Assembly: GCA_034008185.1 (NCBI GenBank)
Contig: CM067087.1
Span: 41,434,590-41,498,589, forward strand
Reading direction: 5' to 3'
Source: Gorsachius magnificus
Taxonomy: Eukaryota; Chordata; Aves; Pelecaniformes; Ardeidae
Length of the DNA: 64,000 nucleotides
Part shown: piece after piece, positions 1-11,450 of the stretch
How the letters are laid out: every line of letters starts with the position of its first letter
How positions within the stretch are numbered: position 1 is the first letter of the stretch
Position numbers and translations under genes: made by a program
Notes under the pieces: generated by a model
The model's input: only the letters and a program-made list of their open reading frames with translations
Database searches by the model: none
Told to the model about the DNA's origin: nothing

Positions 1-711
1 TCTGTGCACTCTGCAGGTTTGCATTTTATGTAATTCAGTGGCTGTTGTTTAATAACATTTTCACAGTTATAGCTTTAATAATAATTTTTAGTTCATTTTT
101 ATGTCAGTAGGAAGCTTTACAGTTTTAAACACCAGTTTACAGGCAGATGCGCTGTCATCTGCTTTATTTATAAAGCATGTGGAGAGCTTCCCAGTCCACA
201 TCAATTTGATCTGCACCATTGCCACTCGTACTTTGTTTTGTTGGAATTGGTCTTATTTCCTTTAATAGGTGTGCAAAACCATGCAGCTCTTCTCCATCAA
301 TGTGTGGTGTTTTGAGTTTTCCATGTGGGACAATTTAGATCCATTAAAAATAAACTAAATTTGAGATTCAAGTAAGAGCATATAACATGAGGCTTCAGAC
401 ATTAATTTTGCTAGCTGATTAAACATTTACTTTAAAAAGTGATTTGTATTTAATTCTGCATAAGACTCTCAGAGAACTTGCACATCCAGCTTAGTGTGGG
501 AGAGAATTTGTTCTTGACTTTGGCACTGTTGATTTAGGACTTGTATACTCTTAACCAACTCCACTGTGTAAACTTTAAACAAGAGAGTCGGTAGTGGCAG
601 AAATGTATCCTTCAGTAGTGACTTGTGACCACCTTAATGTTTATTCACTGTGGATGAATTTCAGATGTGCTTATGCCAACTGAAGCAATATTGTTTCTTG
701 CCCCACTCCAG

Positions 712-823
712 GTGAAGTGATTAAGCTAACTGATGTGAAGGACTTCTCGTTGTCCTTGTGGCTTATATTTGTAATCTGTGTCTGTTACTATGCAGCAGTT
801 TTTCCTTTCATTGGACTTGGAAA
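712..823 (+). CDS. MFSD1: MFSD1 exon with TM7
   Basis: Acceptor AG at 710-711, donor GTAAGT at 824. Two leading bases finish a codon from the exon upstream of the window. The exon encodes [10 protein letters not shown] followed by TM7 and PFIGLG, and leaves two bases of a Lys codon. Confidence 0.92.
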
Positions 824-3800
824 GTAAGTGTCTCTTGCATAGCTATTCTCCTTGAATTTGGCTTGGGTTTTAACTAGTTACTTACAAAGGAAGAGGTGTG
901 GGCTAATATTTAAGAATCCCAAGTGGCTGCAGAACCACTGGTCTCTCAGCAAGTCTGGGCTGTGGTTTGTCATTTCTTCTGTGGCATTGTTCGCTATACT
1001 TGTGATACAAATAAACATAACTCTTACAGTTTCCTTATCTGTTGAGATTTGTGGGAAATACCGTTGCTTAACATAGGCTGAGTTGTCAGAACTCAAAAGC
1101 ATAACACATGCTCCATTTCCTGATTAAAACTTGATACAGATTTAAAGCATGGCATGAGTTTTGGTGTGGAAAGCTGTGGACACCTGTCTTCTGGATTTCC
1201 TTCCGTACTCATAAGCTATTGACTGACTGCGAGGTGGGGGCTTACATGTAGTTACGACTTTGGAGAGGAGTCCTCTTCCTGTGCTGACTGGAGTATATAT
1301 TGAGTTGAAACTTGGCACATTTGTATGTAGGTTTCCCTTTTGAACCGCATGATTTGATCTAAGAGCTCAATCAAATGGGTTTTGAATATACTTGGAATTA
1401 GAAACAGATCTCTTGAGCTCAAAGCATGTTTTATGTTGAGTGAGCTGGGAAAGGGAGGTGACTTGGAGAGGCATTACAGTCAGCAATAGATGCCTATTTT
1501 TTGCTTGTGCTCTTTCCTAATGTCTCATTATTGGGTTACATGTTGGTTATGTACTTTGGATGTTTTCCCCGAAGTGTAATTTGAATAGTCCTTAGGCAAA
1601 AATTTGTGGAGTCTGATAATAAGCTCCTAAATGCATTATAAATGAGGATCTGTGATTGGATGTTTATGTCAAACTATATCTAAAAGTTTCTTGTGAACCA
1701 GGTTGTTGTGTCTTTGTCTAGCTTAACTTTTATTTCATGTCACACAAGTGTGCATTTTCCTAAATCTGTGGGTTTTTTTCGTTCTTTAGGGTTTTCTTTA
1801 TTGAGAAATTCAGATTCTCATCTCAAGAAGCAAGTGCAATTAACAGGTATACTGTGGTTGATTTAACAAGTAAATGTGCTACTGCCATGTTCTAGGGGCT
1901 GTATGTATCTTTGGGCTTTCACCATGTGGGGTGGAAGTTTGGGATCTACTGTTGCAGGTGGTGACTTGCACTTACATGGACAGGCTTGCACTTAAGTGGA
2001 CAGATACATTTCATATGGCACAAGGAGTAATTGGGAGGTGTGGATATTTGTTTAAATGAAAATGTCTTGGATGCTTACATTGAGGAATCAGAAGGAAAAG
2101 GCTCTGTCTGAAGGGTATTCTTTTGGTATTTGGTGCTTCCCTTCTGAGTGATTGAAACACTTTAATAGCAGTGCCAAAAGAATGAAATTTTCCTAGTTTG
2201 AAGGTGAATTTGTGATGTGGCAAAAAAAATCAAACCAAAACAAAAAAATTAACAAAACCAAAATGCTTGCTGGTATATGATTCCAAGAGGTCCAAGTATG
2301 TCACTGTTCCCTTGGATGTTGAATGTTTCCATGTTCTCAGACCTTTTGGGAATTTTGAGTTCTGGAGTCTGGGGGTTTTTTTGGTGTGTTTTTTCTTATT
2401 TCACAGGTAACAAGGGAATATGGTGTTTTGTCTGGAAACACTTGTATTGCGTACTACCTAGAGCTGTCCATGGCTAGCAGGTGTTCTCTTATTTTTATTC
2501 TTTCGTAGTATTGTGTATATCATATCAGCACCCATGTCGCCAGTCTTTGGACTCCTGGTGGATAAACTTGGAAAGAATATCATCTGGGTTTTATGTGCTG
2601 TAATAACTACACTTGCTTCTCACATTATGTTGGCTTTTACCTTCTGGAACCCCTGGATAGCAATGGTAACTAATTCTCTGAGACGTACAGCTAAATACGA
2701 TAAAATAAGAAATGGAGTTGATAATTATTCTGCATAAGTTGCCGTTGTCTTCTGACTGTTTAGGTAGTCACAGAATCACAGAATGGCAGGGGTTGGAAGG
2801 GGCCTTGGGAGATCGTCTAGTCCAACCCTCCTGCTGAAGCAGGTTTGCCTAGAGCAGGTTGCACAGGACATCATCCAGGCAGGCTTTGAATATCTCCAGA
2901 GAAGGAGACTCCACAACCCACCTGGACTGCCTGGGCAGTCCTCAAAACCTGTTTTGATATCCATGACTTTAAGAAGATATACTATGTGAAACTGAGTTTG
3001 AAACTAAAGAAGGTGAAAAAGCAAAGAACGCATAATACAGGTGAAACATGAGCTGTCTGCAGCCTAAAGATGGCTTCAGGCTTTGGTGTTTTGTGGAGGG
3101 AGGCAGTAGTTATGTACGTGTGTTTTGAGGTGGCTGCTGTCTGTAGCAGTAATTCTGTAGTGGTTTAGTGCAAAAAGGTGTTCAACTACCTTCTTAGGAA
3201 GGATGGGATTAGACCAGATGGCTGTATGGAGTAGTAATTCCTTGTCCCTTCAGAGAAGACCTTAATTCATCACGGTATATGTGGTTCAGTTGTGCTCCGT
3301 TGCAGAGGTCTCTGCTGCTTCATGGACACTCCTTCCATGCTAGGTGCTCACTTTTCTCCTAAAACTTGTTCTTTTGGTGTAGTTCTGAAGCGTATTATCA
3401 TATAATTAAACCACTTTCAATGATTTTAAACTGTCTCTGACGTGCTGTATTGGATAGTGGTAAGCCTCAATAAAAGTCTTTGTTACTGATTTCCCCTTCC
3501 TAGGGCAGGTTCATCAAGAAGTTGCTTTTGAACTAAGGTTTACAGGCTTAAATACAGCTTAAATGCTGTGCTCACCAATGTATCAGGGTTAAAAGTTAGG
3601 GTCCTTGTTTTTCAGGTATTTTTCTCGTGAGTTGCAGCATTGATCTTTTCCTCTGGGTATTCAAGCCAGGCTCCTTCCTTAATGCTAATTAGATAGGGTT
3701 TAGTTTGTGGGTCACTGCTGGAAAAAGTTTTCTCTCCTTCTAAATGTGCATGTTTATTTAGAACAGTATTGCAGAAAGTGTTACTTTAGCTCTTTTTTTC

Positions 3801-6800
3801 TCTTTTGGGAGAATGGAAAACAAATACGTTCATTTATTAGAACTTTACAGCAAAAATGCATTTATCTAACTCTGTTTACTTGTTCTTATTTATTTCACCA
3901 GTGTTTGCTTGGCGTGGCCTACTCATTGCTTGCCTGTGCCCTGTGGCCCATGGTAGCCTTTGTTGTTCCAGAACACCAGCTAGGAACTGCTTATGGCTTG
4001 TAAGTACTTACTTCTGTCTGCTTATGCTGCTCTACAGTGACTGTGTCCTGATACTGTTGAACCACTGAATATCAAGCAGTTCTAACATGTTAATGGTTAA
4101 TATTTCCTCCAAGTTCAGTCTAGCAGGAAGTCTCGTGCAGTTTCAGGATGTATATGTAGAGCATGTGGTTGTGGTAGATGCACAGAAACTTCTGCAAAAA
4201 TGTGGAGTCATGACTGTCATGTGTCATAACAAATGGGGAGAAGTTAATCTCATTGTTCAGTGCTCCTAACAATGTTTTCTTTAAAAATAAATGTCTACAC
4301 AGTGGTAATTCTTCTTTATGTGTTAGTATGCAGTCTATCCAGAATCTCGGTCTGGCAATTATTGCTATAGCAGCTGGGATGATTCTTGACACAAGAGGAT
4401 ACTTGTTTCTTGAAGTCTTCTTCAGTGCTTGTGTTTGCTGTGAGTATTAAAAACACTGAAAATGGATTCTGTACATTCAGGAAGTTTTCTTAGGCTTTTT
4501 TGTTAATATTTCCTGTAAAAACAGTAATAAAAAAACCTCCTTTCTTAGAATTAGATAGAGGTTTCACCTGGTGCAATGCTGAAAGTAACTCAAACCTAGT
4601 GAAGTGTTTTGTGGTTTTCTTGAAGTGATTTAGTGTAAGTAGTTTCAGTGTTTCAGTAAAAATGAAGAGTGATTAAAAGGGCAGGTGAATGATACTCCTA
4701 AAGGCTGCATTTATGAGGCTTGTTATTAATATAACTAAAATTAGAATAATCTTTTCTGAGTTACCATGCTACTTATGAGCATAGGGGAATTTTCAAAAGC
4801 AATTAAGAGACGCTGCTGGTAAAAGTCTCCCCTCAGTTACAACTGTAATGAAAAATCATAGTTGTTGCTTGGTTGTATGTTAAAGCTGTTCTGTTGTTGT
4901 AAATTTATTGTCAGCTAAAACTGTTCTGATTTGGTTTTTTAGTGTCACTAATCGCTGTAGTCATGCTGTATTTTGTGAATCACCTCACAGGTAAGTAAGT
5001 GTTTTCAGCTTCGTTTGATATTTGTTTTTATCATAATTCTTGAAGTTATGAAGCTGAACTGTTTACAGGTGGTGTTGTACGGTCCTGTGTCAGGTGCTAT
5101 GGTTTTGGTACCAGGAGCATCTCTTGATGAGGCCTGTCCTTGTAACATCGTCTTCGTAGATACTGTAGTGTGTAATTCCCTGAACCTTGCTGTGATATTA
5201 AATCAAATCAGCAGGGCGGTGGTACCTATCCCTTCAGCTGACTTGAACATATGTGTAGGATATTCTGCAACTTCTTCTAAACTGCATATCAAACTTGACT
5301 GTATATGTATCTGCAAATATAAAAAACTTAATTATGTAGACTTTCCTTCAAGTATCAGTGTTCCTTCTCAACTGTTTTTTGAAGCAGTAACTACTGAAAG
5401 ATCTGGAAGGGATATTAATTTGTTTCTTTCAAAGTTGCTTCCGCTTTTTTTAGTTTGAAGGGGTATTATGGTGAGCTGTAGAGAAGCTTCGTTGTTACTC
5501 AACAGGAAACTGGATCAGGCTTGAGAGTTTAGTTTGAGTCCTGATTTTGCTTGCTCGGGTGATTGAAGAATCATGGAATTGTTCAGGTTGGAAAAGACCT
5601 TTAAGATCATCAAATCCAACTGTTAACCTAGCACTGCCAAGTCCACCGCTAAACCATGTCCCTCAGCACCGCATCTAGATATCTTGTAAATACTCCAGGG
5701 ATGGGGACACAACCACTTCCCTGGGCAGCTCGTTCCAATGCTTGACAGCCTTGTTGGTAAAGAAATTTTTCCTAAGATCCAATCTAAACCTGCCCTGGCC
5801 CAACTGGAGGCCATTTCCTCTTGTTCTATCACTTATTACTTGGCAAAACAGACTGACACCCACCTTGCGTCAACCTCCTTATGAGCACATTGTTATGAAA
5901 GCATTGCTCTTTCTCTTGAACTCAGTTTCTACTTTTGTAAAATTACTCCACTGATTTCTGTTGTCAGGTGCTCTGGGAACTTGTGCAGTGAGGTATGGTA
6001 TCAAAAATACAATATAAAAAGAGCAGCTTTAAAAGTTTCTAAGTGTGTATTACTGCTTTTGCAGGTGGTGATCTCAACTGGTCTGCAAAGAAAAGGAAAA
6101 AACTGCAAAAAGTAGCTGCAACTGAGTAAGTATAAAGAACAATAAAGAACGGTGTCCTTATAAAATGTTTAACCTGAAGTGATTAAGTAGATTACTGTCT
6201 GAAGTCAGTCTCTTTTTTAGGTCTGCCATTTGTATTGAATGTTGCTTTCTTTTTTACCAGTTACTAGTAGGATTTCATAGTCCTGCCTACTGTGAATGAA
6301 TAATTAGAGGAAGTAGCAATTAACCAGGTGTCATTTCTTGGCACTCTTCCTTGCTATTTTTCTGTATTTCAGTGGCCTTCCAACCGAATAGAATGGAAGT
6401 GTGTCTAAAAAATCTTGTATCGCGTATTTAAAAATGTGCTTCGCTTTTATATGGTGCATACCTGACCCAGGCAGCAGTAAACATTACCTGGGTTTAATGT
6501 CAGGTAATGCATGGACCGATTTTTTTTTTTTTTTTTTGGTTGTTTTTTTTGTTTGTGTCATGAAAAGCTAGGTTCCTCCTCAGAAGAAACTGCACTCCAG
6601 TCACTTCCCCTTCAGTTTCAGCTTGCTCCTCTTGCTATCTTGTTTAGAAGTCTTAATTCAACTTGTCTCTGAAAACTGTGGCTTGAGTCTAAATTGCAGT
6701 TCTAACGGGAAACTCACTTTGTGGTTAGATCTGTGACATAAATATTATTGATTACTGTGAAAAGTTTCCATTTTTAGAAAGAAAATGGGGCGGGTTATTT

Positions 6801-9800
6801 CAATAACATGGAGTCCACTTCCTTTAAAGGAAAATGGAGCACTTGAGGTGGACTTAGGGCAGAAGTTGTCAAAATAAGCAAATATTGACAGTTCATACAA
6901 TTAAGCATATCTCATTCTGTGGGAGACTTGTATGTCCTGCTTTCCTTTCCTACAGAAAATAAGGGCAGTGACACTCTTCAGAGTAGTAACTGAAAAAATT
7001 CTTTTCCTTGGTCTTGACAAAACATTGTTGGCATGTTAAGGGTCCATTGCTGTGCGTAGCCCTAACAGCTGGAATCAGGTACTCTTGCTTTTTAAGTGTT
7101 GTTTGAGCAAACCTGAAGGTATCAGTCACCTGCTGTTGGGATATCCCCTGAGTTCTAGGGCACTGGATTTATCCTGTCTGCACAGTAGAAAGTTTACTTG
7201 CTTTCTTGTTTTCTATCCAAGAATGCTAAATGAGGGGTAAAGCTCTCAATGGATATGGAATGCTGTACAAGGGAGTCAAACACTGGATTAGGCTTACAGC
7301 TTTCAGAATGATTGCTTTGTCTTGGGGGAAGAGGAGAGGAAAAGCGTTGTATCGCAAAGTCCATTAAGAGATATTGCCCTAAAGGCAAAACAGAAGATCC
7401 TTCCACTTCAGCTCTTCCACTATCTAATTTACTGTCTAGAAAACCTGCCTTTTTTAAGTAGACATAATGTAAAGTCTGCCCATCAGACTGAGTTTAGGCA
7501 GCTTAGTTTGTTTTGATGACCTTGTTGAATGCTGCTCCTAGTAGTGTCTCAGCACCCAAAAATTGTGTCACCTTTTCCAAGTCCTAATTAGTGCTGTGAG
7601 GATTAAAAATATGTGCCTTGGAGAATGTAACGTAAATGGGGATCAAGTATTTGTTAATGTATTGATTTTTTTTTTTTAATATATTTAAAGCAAATGTTTA
7701 ACTTGCTTAAGGGTTGAACAAGTCTAAAAAGTCTGAGGTTCTGCTCCTCTGATCGTAATTTGTTTTGATGAGATTGTGGTTGATAACTGGTGGAAAGAGC
7801 ACAGTATATGCATTTCATGACTCCAGTCATAGTTTCACATTTGTCATGTGAAAGAGTAAGTCAATATGCAGCAAGTCACAGCTTTCAAGATAACATCTGT
7901 AGAATTCAAGCTGCTCGTACACGAACACCACAGATTTTTTTTTTAAATGCTTTCTGTTCTGACCTAATTCAGCTCAGCGAGTTTCTTCAGATCTTGAAGC
8001 TCATTTGCCTGTAATGCTGGAATTTTTTACTTTGTAATAGGTAACTATATTTCACTTGCAGATATTATACATCCCACAGCTTTTATATGTTTGTTCCAGA
8101 TGAATACTTTGCTAACAAGATGTGTCTTATAAATGGACTTCTCTAAAACTGGACTGTGTAACTGTCCATATGATGACACTTAAGTTAGTCTCGAAAAAAA
8201 CACAAAATGCCTGTCAACAAGGTCTGGCCAGGTGACTTGTGGGGTTTAATGTGGTTTTGTTTCTTGTCCTAATTTGTGGGCTTTTTACGCATCAGTCTTG
8301 AGGAAAGCTCAATGAAACTAAAACCTCACTGGACCTGGTGAGCATGCTAGCTTGCATGCTAGGTGATGAGTATCCTCTTCAGGCCAAAAGGTCACAGCCA
8401 GTTTTTAATACAATGCAACAAAAAACCCCAAACCCCTTATACCCAGGAGCAAAGGAATTCTGTGTCCAAGTAGAGCTGCTTTTCAATCTGCCTGGCCCAT
8501 GTGGGATGTGTGTAATGCTTCCAGTATTTACTGTGAAAAATGGGTTTGCATTAGTGTATGCTGTGGGATGTAGTGTCTTAGAACAATATTTTCAGTAATT
8601 TTTATTACAATGTTTTTTGCAGAAAAGAAATTTGAATAGCAAATATCATCCAGAAGTGGGGAGCATTTGATCAGCATGATGTCAACTTGAAGAATTAGTG
8701 TTGTTTAGTTTGGTGGTCAGCACTGAACAGTAGTTCTTTGGAAAAGAAATTAACATGCTGGGGATTTTACAGTAAATGGCGAAATTTTATGCTTTGTAAC
8801 CAGTTTTAACTAATGCCAAATCATCTAATTTGAACAGAATGGGTTTACGGCATTTTACACTGTGTTTAAGCTCTTTCATTGGAGCAGGTACTCTGCAACC
8901 CAAGACAAACGTGTTCATCTTAAGATAAAGACTGGTATAAAGTGTCTTCCATGTGCAGCACTACTGTTTTGGTGGGGGTGGAGATTTCTTAATGTAATGG
9001 CATTTTATGTTCTGTAATAAGGCTCATTGCCTTACAGAGCTTAGAAATGGGTCACTGTTACTACCTTTGTCACTGTCTTAATGCAAATCACTGTCTTAAA
9101 CTAAGTGTGTTCAGTCCTGTTTCTCTTTAAGACTTAGGTGGGAAAATGAGCAACAATGCTCTGGTCAAATATTGACTCTTGTAGGAGACTGCTATTAATT
9201 CTGAAGACTGCTGAGCAGTCTTTTATTTGCATTTTTGACAATTGATTCTTTTTGTATTGTAATCTTTATTTTAAGGGGTGAAAGCTTGTTTAATAAAGAG
9301 ATAGTAAAAATTGTTAGAAGAGCTCACTGAGCATATTGTAATCTGTGAAAACCAAAAGGTTTATCTTTCTACTGAAGTCTTGCAATCTAAATAAAAGGAA
9401 ACTGCAGAAAACAGCCTCTCTCTTTCTTTACACTGAATTAGTGACCTATACGCATCTCTTAATCTATTTTAATCTGATATCCAGTATTCATTTATAAACA
9501 TTACATGCTTTTTCTAGTTATTAAAAATAGAACTGCATACAGAAGATAAAGTAGTTTGGGTTTGCACTCATTGGTGCAAGTCTCTTAAACAAATTTTCTT
9601 TTCCAGAGCGGAAGAACAAGAGAGACTCAGACGTCAAAATGAAGATGACTTGGCTAAATTACGGCCAAAACCTGATGACTTTAGTTTAAGGAATAAATAC
9701 CTCTCCAAACTAGGCGCTCAGGTATTAGTAACAAAGTAGGGGTTTTAATAAGGAAGGATAGAGCAACGAGATGTTTATTTTAAGATATCAGCTTATTGTT

Positions 9801-10044
9801 TCAAGTAGCCAGCAAATCAGCCTCTGATTAAAATGCTAAATGTGTGCTTGTTCTCAGAAATGAAGTCTCACCAATGGTAATTAAAAATCTAATGAAGATG
9901 AAGAATCAATGGCTGGCGGACCAAATAAGTTGAAGAGCAGGTTTATTATGATGCATGATTTTTTTAAATTTTATTTTTTTGCAGCTACCAGATAGTTACT
10001 CTTCGTATTTATCAACAATGGTACACAGAAGCGTGTTGAAATAG
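712..10044 (+). CDS. MFSD1: MFSD1, 3' half (nine exons, spliced; 5' end outside window)
   Basis: The exons join in phase into about 272 residues ending in a stop at 10042-10044. In vertebrates MFSD1 is a lysosomal 12-TM major facilitator protein that works with the accessory glycoprotein GLMP and is reported to export dipeptides. Seen here are TM7 ([20 protein letters not shown]), TM8 and TM9 joined by the MFS-type loop [12 protein letters not shown]10 followed by the family-typical [12 protein letters not shown]11 ([18 protein letters not shown]) and TM12, then a highly charged cytosolic tail ([23 protein letters not shown]) ending MVHRSVLK. Every junction has AG/GT borders and compatible phase, and there is no internal stop, so the gene looks intact. 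The N-terminal half, with the dileucine lysosomal sorting signal known from the family, must lie 5' of the window. The assignment is by recognition of the protein; no search was run. Confidence 0.93.
1790..1846 (+). CDS. MFSD1: MFSD1 exon, TM7-TM8 loop
   Basis: 57-bp exon after a T-rich tract and TTTAG, donor GTATAC at 1847. It encodes [18 protein letters not shown] and two bases of the next codon, the amphipathic link between TM7 and TM8. Confidence 0.9.
2509..2665 (+). CDS. MFSD1: MFSD1 exon with TM8 and TM9
   Basis: 157-bp exon, acceptor CGTAG, donor GTAAC at 2666, ending in phase 0. It encodes TM8 ([17 protein letters not shown]), the DKLGKN loop typical of MFS repeats, TM9 ([20 protein letters not shown]) and WNPWIAM. 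Confidence 0.93.
2767..2943 (-). mobile_element. CR1 LINE 3' fragment
   Basis: Starts with the reversed CR1 tail repeat (TCACAGAATCACAGAATGG), then the familiar antisense CR1 3' end: GGTTGGAAGGGGCC, GTCCAACCCTCC, GCAGGTT, ATCCAGGCAGG, CTCCACAACCC. It is 5'-truncated, as is usual for CR1, and lies in an MFSD1 intron in reverse orientation. Confidence 0.9.
3902..3999 (+). CDS. MFSD1: MFSD1 exon with TM10
   Basis: 98-bp exon, acceptor TTTCACCAG, donor GTAAGT at 4000. It encodes [20 protein letters not shown], then [12 protein letters not shown], the most diagnostic MFSD1 stretch in the window. Confidence 0.94.
4327..4439 (+). CDS. MFSD1: MFSD1 exon with TM11 and start of TM12
   Basis: 113-bp exon, acceptor GTTAG, donor GTGAGT at 4440. 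It encodes [37 protein letters not shown] and one base of the next Leu codon. Confidence 0.93.
4943..4990 (+). CDS. MFSD1: MFSD1 48-bp exon, end of TM12
   Basis: Small exon after TTTTTTAG, donor GTAAGT at 4991. It encodes (L)[15 protein letters not shown] and completes TM12. Phase fits both neighbours exactly. Confidence 0.9.
5567..5885 (-). mobile_element. CR1 LINE 3' fragment
   Basis: About 320 bp reading as antisense CR1: GGTTGGAAAAGACCTTTAAG, CATGTCCCTCAGCACC, CCTGGGCAGCTCGTTCCAAT, AATTTTTCCTAA and CCATTTCCTCTTGTTCTATC are all typical. It reaches further 5' than the other fragments here. It lies in an MFSD1 intron. Confidence 0.92.
6065..6125 (+). CDS. MFSD1: MFSD1 exon, cytosolic basic segment
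   Basis: 61-bp exon, acceptor GCAG, donor GTAAGT at 6126. It encodes [20 protein letters not shown] and two bases of a Glu codon. If the donor is not used the frame reads ACT GAG TAA (stop 6127-6129), so the exon can also be terminal, giving a protein that ends ...VAATE. Confidence 0.9.
6520..6537. repeat. T18 homopolymer in MFSD1 intron
   Basis: Eighteen T, followed by GGTTG and a further T8. Confidence 0.9.
8623..9415 (+). other. MFSD1: Candidate alternative MFSD1 last exon and 3'UTR
   Basis: Inside the 3.5-kb intron a T-rich tract ending TTTTTTGCAG (acceptor 8621-8622) is followed by a frame that, spliced to the 6125 donor, reads Lys-Glu-Ile then TGA (8633-8635). That isoform would end ...VAATEKEI. 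No long frame follows, but AATAAA hexamers lie at 9292-9297 and 9389-9394, about 0.7-0.8 kb downstream, as for a real 3'UTR. The end given is a guess at the cleavage site. This is inference from splice and poly(A) signals only. Confidence 0.35.
9292..9297 (+). promoter_or_regulatory. Intronic poly(A) signal AATAAA
   Basis: Hexamer inside the last long MFSD1 intron. A second lies at 9389-9394. Both would serve the alternative last exon at 8623. Confidence 0.3.
9607..9721 (+). CDS. MFSD1: MFSD1 exon, charged C-terminal tail
   Basis: 115-bp exon, acceptor TTTCCAG, donor GTATTA at 9722. It encodes [20 protein letters not shown], then [18 protein letters not shown], a strongly charged segment with helical or coiled-coil character. 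Phase matches the 6125 donor. Confidence 0.88.
9985..10044 (+). CDS. MFSD1: MFSD1 last coding exon
   Basis: Acceptor TTTTTTTGCAG. It encodes [19 protein letters not shown] and TAG (10042-10044) in phase with the previous exon. This is the terminal coding exon of the longest splice chain. Confidence 0.87.
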   Translation, partial: LPDSYSSYLSTMVHRSVLK

Positions 10045-10625
10045 CATCTTGCCCCACTTGCAAAAGCAGAAATACATTGAAGTTCCTTGTACACAAAACT
10101 TTGTTTCCAGAACTGACAACTACCACAGCAAAAGCAGAGTGATGCACTATACTTTTCTGCAAGCATAGATCCTATTTTGAAAATACTTAGCTTAAGCTCC
10201 CCCTCCGCACTGTGGGTGAATAACACAGATACCGATGAAAAACCATCTGGCTGTTTATTTGAACCCATGAGCTGTGTACTACACCTTCCTGTCTGAAATA
10301 CTCCATGAGTAGCTTGAGTCAATAAGCTAAGGCTTGATCTCTTCTCACTACACAATGATGTCTGAAATGTGAAAACTTTGTTTGAGTAATCAAATTGCTG
10401 TGAAATGGGCCTTGATGTAGATACGGGTTATGTAGCCTCTCAACTTGGACAACTTTGTTACCATGTTGGAAATGTTTTATTTTTCTTACTGAAAAGTGTG
10501 AGGCAAGGCTGCCTTTTTATTTTGGACCAAGCAAATATCTCAGAGGAAACTAAACTCTACAATTTTAGTGTTATAGTTAAAAAAAGTGCTAGCCCTGGAA
10601 TTTAATAAGAGATCACAGGCTTAGC

Positions 10626-10631
10626 AATAAA
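10626..10631 (+). promoter_or_regulatory. Poly(A) signal AATAAA, proximal
   Basis: Canonical hexamer about 0.6 kb after the MFSD1 stop, with TGTGTAAG-type sequence just downstream. Confidence 0.45.
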
Positions 10632-11420
10632 CCTTGTGTAAGTCCTGATTCATGTAAAAACTGATACATTTTTTAAGAGGTTGCGACTAAAAACTTCCAT
10701 TTTAGTGGAAGGCTTGTGGCTGAATAGCTAGGTCCTAGTATCTCCTGCAGAGTGCATTTTTCTTTGTTTTTGTTACTCATGTAACAAGAAGTATGTAAGG
10801 ATTTTACTCACATAATTGGAGAAACTATTCCTAAACTAAGCTAATCTGACGTTAAAAGGCAAGAGCATCTTCTGGAGCACGAGGTACACCAAATGAAGAG
10901 GAGCTATACGGGTAGAGGACAAGGTGCACAGGGGGGAGTGAGCTTCCCTTGGCTGACTTCAGGCAGTCTTTGTGTGCCACAAAATGCTTAAGAGCCTTTG
11001 ATGAATTGCTTGATTGCAGAGAAAGTAATTTTTTATACGAAAAATGTTACATTATATCTGTAATATTTTTTTTGCCTGCAGTGATTTAAGCAGACCCTCT
11101 GGAACTTGTGGTCTTAAGGTTTCTTTTTGTTTTTAAAAGATACTTTTCAGTGGACATTTCTTTCATGTTCCTGAAAAACTAAGATCATATTCCTGAAAGA
11201 CTAAGCCAGGACTATTTTGGTTAATAGTTCTATATTCTGAAGAACAATCTAGGAAAATGAAGTAGCAGGTTGTGAACCATGCCAAGCTTACTGGACCTGT
11301 GACAATTTTTATTGGTGCTTTCTGTGCTCTCTTTGAGAACTGAACACTATCGGCTCTGAGAATGGTTGATGCAAGTTGGTTTATTTTTCCTGTAGACTTG
11401 TGAATTCTGGGTCCTTTTTT

Positions 11421-11426
11421 AATAAA
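11421..11426 (+). promoter_or_regulatory. Poly(A) signal AATAAA, distal
   Basis: Canonical hexamer followed within 40 bases by a long T-rich tract and GT-rich sequence, the usual downstream element arrangement. Confidence 0.5.
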
Positions 11427-11450
11427 GGCTTTAAATGGATACTGGCACCT

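Larger units (their letters stand above)
824..9984 (+). other. MFSD1 introns
   Basis: The introns are 966, 662, 1236, 327, 503, 1074, 3481 and 263 bp. They hold two CR1 fragments (2767-2943, 5567-5885), an A-rich (CAAAA-like) patch at 2221-2264, an 18-T run at 6520-6537 and the candidate alternative exon at 8623. Open frames inside them, such as the 147-codon one at 5015-5458, overlap donors or lack start context and look like chance. Confidence 0.85.
10045..11450 (+). other. MFSD1: Probable MFSD1 3' untranslated region
   Basis: Non-coding sequence directly after the MFSD1 stop. AATAAA hexamers occur at 10626-10631 and 11421-11426, giving plausible short (about 0.6 kb) and long (about 1.4 kb) 3'UTRs. 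Which one is used cannot be told from sequence. Confidence 0.55.

Noticed and set aside
5015..5458. 147-codon plus-strand frame just after an MFSD1 exon.
   Set aside because: It begins in the intron beyond the donor, is not in phase with the exon chain, and has no family resemblance.
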